Origin: an uncultured Bacteroidales bacterium | GTDB lineage: Bacteria > Bacteroidota > Bacteroidia > Bacteroidales > P3 | Reading direction: 5' to 3' | DNA: 64,000 nt | Assembly: GCA_900316965.1 (NCBI GenBank) | Contig: ONEY01000010.1 | Coordinates: forward strand, 1 to 64,000 | Notes under the pieces: generated by a model | Told to the model about the DNA's origin: nothing | What the model saw: only the letters and a program-made list of their open reading frames with translations | Database searches by the model: none | Made by a program: the position numbers and the translations under genes | Part shown: positions 51,845 to 59,097 of the stretch, piece by piece | How positions within the stretch are numbered: the stretch's first letter is position 1 | Layout of the letters: the number at the start of each line of letters is the position of its first letter

Positions 51845-52344
51845 GATAAATAAAAATTAAAAAGTTAATAATTAATTTGTTTTCATCTTTCTTGGAGAAT
51901 ATAGCAGCTCGTTGGTTGGCGGACAATCCTGCGGACCAGAGTGGCAGTGTCGCAAAGTCGCGCGCATCCTTTTGACTCACCGCCTGTCATAGAAGAAAGA
52001 AATGTCGCTGTGTCGGCATCAACCCCACTCGCCTCCATATCATCCTTGAAAGACGATGCAAAGATATGATGCCTAACAAGGTAACATCGAAAAAAGCATG
52101 ACAACGAAATACAGATGACAACAAAAGATGACAATAGATAACAATGACAGAGACGAAAAAAGAGGAATAATGCAGTCAAAAGAGCACCAATAACAGAAAA
52201 TAGGCCCCTTTCGACAAGCAAAGAGTACTTTAAATAGGCAATAAAAAAAATATTAATGAGTTATGTATAATAATCAACGTTAACCTTAACTTTGACGCTA
52301 ACTCTTATTGGATCTTGAATCATCACATAATTAAATTATACCCC
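51845..52344. other. 500-bp divergent gap with a repeat and no clear gene
   Basis: This region separates the DUF6266 and S66-GH97 genes. It holds a hexamer repeat at 52275-52303 (TCAACGTTAACCTTAACTTTGACGCTAAC) 42 bp before the next ATG, and an unconvincing 112-codon minus frame. I see no promoter of the standard form for either gene. Confidence 0.5.
52275..52303. repeat. TTAACG-family repeat before the S66-GH97 gene
   Basis: TCAACG-TTAACC-TTAACT-TTGACG-CTAACT is a five-unit copy of the dispersed hexamer, with the phase preserved through divergent units. Confidence 0.7.
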
Positions 52345-55300
52345 ATGAAAAGAATCCTGTTGACAATACTACTAATAATTCTCTTACCCTCATTCAATGC
52401 CTTTGGACAGAAAACAGGCAACGCCAACCACAGAGAAGGCGTAACGCTAAAATGCGTGAAACCGCAATATCTCAAAGCCGGCGACCGCATAGCGCTTATC
52501 TCCCCCGCCTACTACGCTCCTATGGAGAAGATCGAAAAAGCCGCCGAAGTGCTGCGACGCTGGGGTTTTGTGCCTGTTTTAGGTCCCAATGTCGGCAAAC
52601 AATATGCAGGCAAGTATGCAGGCTCCACCCAAGAGCGTGTCGACGACCTGCTCTGGGCCCTCAACGACACATCCATCAAAGCCATCATTTGCAACCGTGG
52701 CGGATATGGCACCGTACATTATATAGACATTATACCCCTCAGCGTATGGGCATCACATCCCAAATGGCTTATGGGCTATAGCGACATAAGCACACTCCAC
52801 GGCCTATTGACTCGCGCCGGCGTAATGAGCATACACGGCACCATGAGTACCTCGCTCTGCAAAGGCGGCTTTGATGAGACAAGCCTCTTGGCGCGTGACC
52901 TGCTTATGGGCAAAGTGCCGCTATACAAGCTGCCCACCCATCCACAAAACATAGAAGGTAAAGCTAGCGGCATCCTCGTAGGGGGCAACATCTGCACCAT
53001 TGCGCCAAACACAGGTTCGCAAGCCGACGCAACAGCAGGACAAGACATCATTCTTTTCATAGAAGAGATCGAGGAACCCATGCGAAACGTCGACCGCCAG
53101 CTCAGCGCCCTAATGCTCAACGGACTCATGGATCGCTGCAAAGGAGTTATTTTGGGTGAATTTACCGACTGTGGAAAAGAGATAAACTACGAGAGCGTAG
53201 AAGCCATGATAAGAGAGCGACTCGAGAAATACAACATACCTATACTATGCGGTTTTCCTGGCGGACATGGCGATGACAACTACCCACTGGTTATGGGTGC
53301 GCCGGTAACCATGGAAGTTAGCAGCCACGGAGCCACACTACAATTCAACATCGAGGGAACCCCGACAGAGATCGACTGTAAGCGCAAACCCACTGTCGAC
53401 ACAACCCTGGCTCAGATATTAACAAGTTGCAACATAGACCAAAGCAAGGGAAAACACTATACCATAAAAAGTCCCGACGGAAAAATAGAGAGCACCATCG
53501 TCAACAAAGAGGGAGCCTTGACATACAACATCGTATATAACGGCAAAACAATAATGCCGATGTCGATAATTGGATTAGACTATACACAGGACAAAAAAGC
53601 GTACACGAAAATGACGGTGAAAAAAATCACCCGTCGCACCATCGACGAGACCATTGCCTCACCTTTCACCAGACAAGCCACCATGCGCAATTTGTGCAAC
53701 GAGATGATCCTCCACTTGAAAGAAGGCCTTTCCCTTGTCTTCAGGGCCTATAACGAAGGCATAGCCTACCGGTATGTGTGGGAAGGTAAACCCGGCATTG
53801 TAGCCAACGAAAAGCTTCTGTGCTATTTCGGCGACTCAGCCATAGCCACCGTGCCTTATGTCACCAACTACGACTCCACTGTGTTCGGCTCCGAGCCCTT
53901 CATACTCTCCAACTCCGTGTCGCCACAATCAGAGAAATGGGAAGCCTTTTATCCACAGTACAGCTCATCCTTCGAGAATCAATACACCACGAAGCCCATA
54001 ACAAAGCTCGACCCAAGACGACTCAGTTTTCTTCCCATACTGATACATTGCGACAACGACATGAGAATATGCGTTACCGAATCGTCCCTCACCGACTATC
54101 CCGGCATGTATCTACGCCACTACGCCAACGGCATTATGGAATGCAAACATGCCCCCCTGCCATCCGATGTCGTCCAAGGCGGTCACAACAACCTGCAGCT
54201 CCTTGTCAAAGGCCGCGAAAGCCATATCGCCACAATGGACAAAACCAGGCACTTCCCTTGGCGCATATTCATGATAGGCGAGAGCGACACAGAGATAGCC
54301 ATGAACAATATGAGCTACCTGCTTGGCGAAAGCACGCCGCTTGATGACATCAGCTGGATAAAGCCCGGCAAAGTCGCCTGGGACTGGTGGAACAACTGGA
54401 ACATCAGCGGAGTAGACTTCAAAGCCGGCATCAACAACGAAACCTACAAATACTATATCGACTTCGCCTCAAAATATGGCATCGAATATGTCATCCTTGA
54501 CGAAGGATGGGCAGTCAACAAGAAGGCCGACCTCTTCCAAGTGGTGCCCGAAATAGACCTTCCCATGCTGGTGAGCTATGCCCAAGAGCGTGGTGTATCC
54601 ATCATCCTCTGGGCCGGATACCATGCTTTCGACCGCGACATGGAGCGCGTGTGCAAACATTACAGCGCCATGGGCGTCAAGGGATTCAAGATAGACTTTA
54701 TGGACCGTGACGACCAGATTGTCACCGACTTCTACCGCCGCGCCGCCGAGATGTGCGCCAAATACCATCTCGTAGTCGACTTCCACGGAGCCTTCAAGCC
54801 CGCAGGTCTCAACCGCACCTACCCCAACGTTCTCAACTTCGAGGGCGTCTTTGGACTCGAGCAGATGAAATGGGCGCCATCCACTGTCGACCAAATGAGA
54901 TACGACTGCCAGATTCCCTTCATACGCCAAGCCGCGGGACCCATGGATTATACACAGGGAGCCATGATCAATGGAGCCAAAGGCTGCTACCATCCAAGCT
55001 GGAGCCAACCCATGAGCCAGGGGACACGCAGCCATCAGCTAGCCCTCTACATAGTTCTCGAATCACCGCTCAACATGCTTTGCGACTCGCCCACGAACTA
55101 TGAGAGAGAGCCCGAATACACCCGCTTTGTAGCCAGCATACCCACCGTCTGGGACGAGACCAGAGTGCTGCAAGGCGAAGTAGGCGAATACATAGTCACA
55201 GCCCGTCGCAAAGGCGATACATGGTATATCGGAGGCATTACCAACTGGACCGAACGAGACATCAACCTCGACCTCACACAACTAGGTCTCAGCGACGCCT

Positions 55301-55440
55301 CCATCGAAATCTATAGCGACGGTGTCAACGCCGACCGCAAAGGCAGCGACTATCGCCACCAAACGCTCATCACCCACAAGTCAACGATGGCAATCCATCT
55401 TGCCCCCGGCGGTGGCTTTGTCATTAAAGCCCGCCCCTAG
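52345..55440 (+). CDS. S66 LD-carboxypeptidase fused to GH97 glycosidase
   Basis: From ATG 52345 this is a 1031-residue secreted protein (signal peptide to about residue 21). Residues 40-345 are a complete S66 LD-carboxypeptidase: nucleophile Ser146 in GYSDIS, Glu240/241 in LFIEEIEEP, and His308 in GGHGDDNYPLVMG. Residues about 370-1031 are a complete GH97 glycosidase: beta-sandwich (YTIKSPDGKIESTI), then the barrel with WWNNWNISGVDFK, Asp784 in KIDFMDRDD (nucleophile position of retaining members) and Glu833 in NFEGVFG. It could trim peptidoglycan peptides and an alpha-galactoside-like glycan in the periplasm. One unbroken frame and a natural linker (345-370) argue against an artefact. Confidence 0.92.
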   Translation: MKRILLTILLIILLPSFNAFGQKTGNANHREGVTLKCVKPQYLKAGDRIALISPAYYAPMEKIEKAAEVLRRWGFVPVLGPNVGKQYAGKYAGSTQERVDDLLWALNDTSIKAIICNRGGYGTVHYIDIIPLSVWASHPKWLMGYSDISTLHGLLTRAGVMSIHGTMSTSLCKGGFDETSLLARDLLMGKVPLYKLPTHPQNIEGKASGILVGGNICTIAPNTGSQADATAGQDIILFIEEIEEPMRNVDRQLSALMLNGLMDRCKGVILGEFTDCGKEINYESVEAMIRERLEKYNIPILCGFPGGHGDDNYPLVMGAPVTMEVSSHGATLQFNIEGTPTEIDCKRKPTVDTTLAQILTSCNIDQSKGKHYTIKSPDGKIESTIVNKEGALTYNIVYNGKTIMPMSIIGLDYTQDKKAYTKMTVKKITRRTIDETIASPFTRQATMRNLCNEMILHLKEGLSLVFRAYNEGIAYRYVWEGKPGIVANEKLLCYFGDSAIATVPYVTNYDSTVFGSEPFILSNSVSPQSEKWEAFYPQYSSSFENQYTTKPITKLDPRRLSFLPILIHCDNDMRICVTESSLTDYPGMYLRHYANGIMECKHAPLPSDVVQGGHNNLQLLVKGRESHIATMDKTRHFPWRIFMIGESDTEIAMNNMSYLLGESTPLDDISWIKPGKVAWDWWNNWNISGVDFKAGINNETYKYYIDFASKYGIEYVILDEGWAVNKKADLFQVVPEIDLPMLVSYAQERGVSIILWAGYHAFDRDMERVCKHYSAMGVKGFKIDFMDRDDQIVTDFYRRAAEMCAKYHLVVDFHGAFKPAGLNRTYPNVLNFEGVFGLEQMKWAPSTVDQMRYDCQIPFIRQAAGPMDYTQGAMINGAKGCYHPSWSQPMSQGTRSHQLALYIVLESPLNMLCDSPTNYEREPEYTRFVASIPTVWDETRVLQGEVGEYIVTARRKGDTWYIGGITNWTERDINLDLTQLGLSDASIEIYSDGVNADRKGSDYRHQTLITHKSTMAIHLAPGGGFVIKARP

Positions 55441-55480
55441 TTAAGGTTAAGGTTATCGTTAACGTTAAGGTTAAGGTTAA
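55441..55480. repeat. Hexamer repeat filling a convergent gene gap
   Basis: All 40 bp between the two convergent stop codons are TTAAGG-TTAAGG-TTATCG-TTAACG-TTAAGG-TTAAGG-TTAA. No other sequence separates the S66-GH97 and exonuclease-like genes. Confidence 0.85.
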
Positions 55481-56293
55481 TCACAAGCGTACAACAATCT
55501 CAATAGGATAGTGGTCGGAGATGTAAGCGGCACCATAGTCGCCATCAAGAGTGCGGAAACGATCCACCCTCATGCCTCGGACAAAGAAATGGTCGATAAG
55601 CGAACCCTCCCCTTTGCCAAAGGCATTGTAAGTATTCACCCTACTAGTCTTCGACGTCATATCACGCGCCACCCCCAAGCCGACATTGTAGAAAGCCTGG
55701 AAAATAGTGTCGTCGATAGTCGAGTTCATATCGCCGCCAAGAATGACAGGGACATCCTCCGAAACCAGCGAGGCAATTAGTTTGCACCCCTCGGCTCTGG
55801 CAGTCTTTCCCACATGGTCGAGATGAGTGTTCATGAAGTCAAACACCTTGCCACTCGAGAGGTTTCTGAAACGGACAATGGTGACATAGCGGCGACAGGC
55901 GGCATCCCACCCCAACGACACTTTGTCGGGATGCTCACTAAGCCATTTAAAGGAGCATGCCGTCGGTTTCAGCCTTGTCGTGTCGTAGTAAACTGCCATA
56001 AACTCACCCTCCTCCTTACCGTCGTCACGGCCAACACCCACACGGCGGTAGGCAGGGAGACAGCTGTCCAAATACCGTAGCTGGTCAATCAAAGCCTCCT
56101 GCAATCCGATGGCCGCCGGACGCTCCTCGTCGACCATCCTTACCACAGCAGCCCTGCGGTAAATCCAACCATTCTCACCATCAATATTATTCCACGAGTT
56201 ATAACGGATATTGAAAGATATCACCTTCATTTCCTGTCCTATTGCCCCCTGCAAAAAAAAGAGAGCGACAATAACAAACATCAGTTTCTTCAT
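55481..56293 (-). CDS. Secreted endonuclease/exonuclease/phosphatase-fold protein
   Basis: This 270-residue protein has a signal peptide (KKLMFVIVALFFLQGAIGQ). It shows the full EEP fold: ISFNIRYNSWNN (Asn), IGLQEALIDQL (Glu), NTHLDHVGKTAR, LGGDMNSTID (Asp/Asn) and YISDHYPIEI (Asp-His). Such secreted members hydrolyse phosphodiesters, for example in nucleic acids or sphingolipid/inositol phosphates; the substrate is not predictable here. It lies 48 bp after the kinase-LRR gene on the same strand and may be co-expressed. Confidence 0.9.
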   Translation of the reverse strand: MKKLMFVIVALFFLQGAIGQEMKVISFNIRYNSWNNIDGENGWIYRRAAVVRMVDEERPAAIGLQEALIDQLRYLDSCLPAYRRVGVGRDDGKEEGEFMAVYYDTTRLKPTACSFKWLSEHPDKVSLGWDAACRRYVTIVRFRNLSSGKVFDFMNTHLDHVGKTARAEGCKLIASLVSEDVPVILGGDMNSTIDDTIFQAFYNVGLGVARDMTSKTSRVNTYNAFGKGEGSLIDHFFVRGMRVDRFRTLDGDYGAAYISDHYPIEIVVRL

Positions 56294-56341
56294 TGTATAA
56301 CCATTTTAATATTATCGATTAAGGTTAGAGCTATGGTCGAC

Positions 56342-58108
56342 CTAGATTGAGTCAATCGTTATAAACTTACCCCAAACTTGATGACGGCGATAAGCCTCAA
56401 GCGATTGTGCCGGGACCCGCAACACAGCTGTTTCTGGGAGTTGGAAGAAAGCCGTGCTCTCGACATCGGGAGGCGTAGAGGCATAGAGCCACACCTCACG
56501 GAGGTGTGAGCACTCAGTGAAACAATAGTTGCCCACGCGACCCACATTAGCGCCCATAACCACAACACGAAGGCTGTCACAGTAAGCGAAAGCATAGTCA
56601 CCCACAACTTCCAGACTTGCAGGCAGAATGAGAGAGTCAAGAGCCGTCTCGTAGAAAGCCCCGTGGCCAATCTCAACAACCTGGGGTGGCAACAACAGAT
56701 GGCGCAACCGGTTACTCTTGGCCGCCAGGTTGGCGGTAACGCTATGAATAGCGCCACGGAATTCGACACGCTCCAATCCCGACACATTGCTCAAAAAGTC
56801 GACGGGGATCTGTTCGACGCCTGTGTCAATAACGACACTGGCGAGACCAGTGCAACGATAGAAATAGCTGTATTTAAGTATAGAGTCATGCCGAGCCCCT
56901 TGACAATTGCGAGCTTTCCAGACAACAGAAGACAGAGAAGGACAATCGTTGAAAGCCATCAAACCGATACGTTGCAGATCGGGTGGTATCACCAAGGTGT
57001 CACGCAGGCCAATACAGCCAATAAAAGCCTCTTCGCCAATATAGTTTAAAGATTCGGGAAATTTCACCGACGTTATTCTAGCATTGTCTTTGAAAGCACA
57101 ATTAGCCACCGACACCACATTCCACAACACACCCCTATGGCGCACCTGGGCGGGTATAACGATATCGCCCTCAGGCTTAGCCATGCCGTCGGGCCAAGGA
57201 GCCCAGTGATCGGACGTTGGCGGAACAACCTCAACAGAGCGATGAGGGATGCGTGAGAGTTCCCTCATCCACACCGTTTGACCACTTGCCAAACGGACCT
57301 CGAAGCGTTTGTGCGACGGAGTCAATAAAAGCGACAGCAGAAGAGCCACAATCGCCGCCGACAACAACCATGCAGGCCATACAGGCACAAGCATTTTACG
57401 CAAAGAAGCCACCGACTGAGGACGTCGATTGGGGTCATCCTTAGTGGCGCGACGCACAGCGAGAGGATAGCGGCGAGCGAAGAGGAGCACAATGATACGT
57501 CCCAAAGAGTAGATATCGGCGCGGTGATCGGCATGGGCGCCAGCCTTCTGTTCCGGCGAAGCATAGTTTTCAGTTCCCGAAGCCTGTTTGAAAGTAGCAT
57601 ACTGCGGGCCGTCGCTAAGGCCAAAATCAATAAGTTTGACGCGACCGTCAGAAGAAACAATAATGTTGGAAGGTTTGATGTCGTGGTGATAAACGCCATG
57701 ATGATGAAGATAATCTACGGCATTGAGAATCTGATCGAAAATGCGGCGTCGCTCAGCATTACGCTTATCTTTCATCCAATGGTCGAGTGGCGAACCATCA
57801 ATCCATTCCATAACAATGCAGCGGCCCACAACAGCGTCGTCCTCCAAACTTTCGACACGTATGATGTTATTGTTGTCCAAGCTTACGCCGATACTATATT
57901 CCTTGTAAAGCCACTCCTCATAGAAAGGATTGCCGCGGAACTCTTCAAGCAAGCCCTTGAGCACATACCAACGACCGTAGCGACGAGCGCGGTAGAGCAC
58001 ATGGCTCGATCCCCGAGACATTTCCTCGTAGGACGAGAAAAAAGGCTCGGTGATGCCAGCGCCACCCGACACCAATCCAGATGGAGCCTCACTTAGAAAT
58101 TGTTTCAT
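56342..58108 (-). CDS. Ser/Thr protein kinase fused to BspA-like LRR domain
   Basis: This 588-residue membrane protein has a Hanks-type kinase at residues 25-240: Lys51 in YVLKG, the catalytic loop HHDIKPSN (Asp143, Asn148), DFG at 161-163, and SPEQ for the APE motif. HRD is HHD here. A single membrane span follows (about 246-263). The C-terminal part (about 340-580) has LRR_5/BspA-like repeats such as ITSVKFPESLNYIGEEAF, CDSLRVVVMGANVGRVGNYCF and SLEVVGDYAFAYC. The kinase should face the cytoplasm and the LRR domain the periplasm, as a receptor-like design. The ligand and targets are unknown. Confidence 0.9.
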   Translation of the reverse strand: MKQFLSEAPSGLVSGGAGITEPFFSSYEEMSRGSSHVLYRARRYGRWYVLKGLLEEFRGNPFYEEWLYKEYSIGVSLDNNNIIRVESLEDDAVVGRCIVMEWIDGSPLDHWMKDKRNAERRRIFDQILNAVDYLHHHGVYHHDIKPSNIIVSSDGRVKLIDFGLSDGPQYATFKQASGTENYASPEQKAGAHADHRADIYSLGRIIVLLFARRYPLAVRRATKDDPNRRPQSVASLRKMLVPVWPAWLLSAAIVALLLSLLLTPSHKRFEVRLASGQTVWMRELSRIPHRSVEVVPPTSDHWAPWPDGMAKPEGDIVIPAQVRHRGVLWNVVSVANCAFKDNARITSVKFPESLNYIGEEAFIGCIGLRDTLVIPPDLQRIGLMAFNDCPSLSSVVWKARNCQGARHDSILKYSYFYRCTGLASVVIDTGVEQIPVDFLSNVSGLERVEFRGAIHSVTANLAAKSNRLRHLLLPPQVVEIGHGAFYETALDSLILPASLEVVGDYAFAYCDSLRVVVMGANVGRVGNYCFTECSHLREVWLYASTPPDVESTAFFQLPETAVLRVPAQSLEAYRRHQVWGKFITIDSI

Positions 58109-58171
58109 CCTAGTTTAATTATGAGTATATTATAGCAATAATTAGAGTAAAAAAAGATAAAATTCGACTTG

Positions 58172-58179
58172 CAAAGATA
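58172..58179 (-). promoter_or_regulatory. Kinase-LRR gene -7 element
   Basis: TATCTTTG on the minus strand lies 63 bp before ATG 58108. Confidence 0.5.
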
Positions 58180-58252
58180 TAAAATAATATTGAATTCCAC
58201 ACACGAAGAAAAGCGGACCAAAAAGGTTGAGTTGTATTTCAAATAATCTTTG

Positions 58253-58260
58253 TACTTTTG
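58253..58260 (+). promoter_or_regulatory. -7 element of the divergent small gene
   Basis: TACTTTTG at 58253-58260 lies 110 bp before ATG 58371. The roughly 100-nt leader contains an 11-codon frame from ATG 58277, which could be a leader peptide or chance. Confidence 0.45.
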
Positions 58261-58370
58261 CATTTTGAAAAAAGCGATGAATGTAGCGAGGGTGATTGAA
58301 CGGGACAAATAAAATACTACCTGTTAAATAGCATCAATATACATTTCATCGTAAATAATTCAAATTGACA

Positions 58371-58955
58371 ATGAGCCAAAGCGACAAAACAAACATAGAA
58401 ACCCTGCGACGACTGTTATGCGAGGCAGCAGGTTGCGATGCCAAGTCGCCCGCCGACTTTTATACCATCATGTCGTTCATCGAGAGTCGCACGAAAGAAT
58501 CCGTTGGCCTCACCACAGTCAAACGTTTCTGGCAGTACGGAGGACTCATTTCCAAACCACGCCAAAGCACCCTCAACGTTATGGCACAAGCCATAGGATA
58601 CCGCGGTTATGACGATTTTTGTGAGCATTACGGAGACTGTTCCCCTTCAAGCAACATTGTGCTTGGCAAGGGAGTGAAGTCGGCCGACATGAAACCTGGT
58701 GAACGGCTCATGCTACGTTGGAATCCGGGGCGAGAGATTGAAGTAGAATACTTAGGCAATAGTACATTCCGCATAGTCAGAAGCGAAGGCAGCAAATTGC
58801 AAGCCAACGACACATTCCAAGCCGCATACTTTGCCCTCGGCCATGCCGCCATGCTAGCCAATGTGATACACGGCGACTCCTCGTGGCCACTCTACGAGAT
58901 AGGTCAGCAAGGAGGCCTGACCTTAGTCAGACAGCTTCCATCCATAGGAGAATAG
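58371..58955 (+). CDS. Putative DNA-binding protein conserved in Bacteroidota
   Basis: From ATG 58371 (the TTG at 58365 is less likely) this has 194 residues. The N-terminal helical part TNIETLRRLLCEAAGCDAKSP then TTVKRFWQYGG and STLNVMAQAIGYRGYDDFCEHYG matches a domain found at the start of many uncharacterised Bacteroidota proteins, probably an HTH. The C-terminal half (about 105-190) is a small beta-barrel: ADMKPGERLMLRWNPGREIEVEYLG. It is divergent from the kinase-LRR gene and might regulate it. That role is inferred from position only. Confidence 0.6.
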   Translation: MSQSDKTNIETLRRLLCEAAGCDAKSPADFYTIMSFIESRTKESVGLTTVKRFWQYGGLISKPRQSTLNVMAQAIGYRGYDDFCEHYGDCSPSSNIVLGKGVKSADMKPGERLMLRWNPGREIEVEYLGNSTFRIVRSEGSKLQANDTFQAAYFALGHAAMLANVIHGDSSWPLYEIGQQGGLTLVRQLPSIGE

Positions 58956-58983
58956 TAAACAAACACTATTATAAACATCATAA

Positions 58984-59016
58984 AAGCCCCGATAGTTTTT
59001 CCAACTATCGGGGCTT
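58984..59016. terminator. Bidirectional terminator
   Basis: AAGCCCCGATAGTT (58984-58997) pairs exactly with AACTATCGGGGCTT (59003-59016), with a 5-nt loop. It lies between the plus-strand gene ending at 58955 and the GH78 gene ending at 59098 on the minus strand. Confidence 0.8.
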
Positions 59017-59097
59017 ATTACATTTAGGAAACCATCCTATAGAATATGGTAATCAGCTAAATATTAGCACTTGGGTTCTGGGAGAGAAGAGTGTGTA

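Noticed and set aside
51883..52221. 112-codon minus-strand frame upstream of the DUF6266 gene
   Set aside because: Its only feature is a Leu/Phe/Cys-rich N-terminal stretch; no recognised family or promoter supports it.
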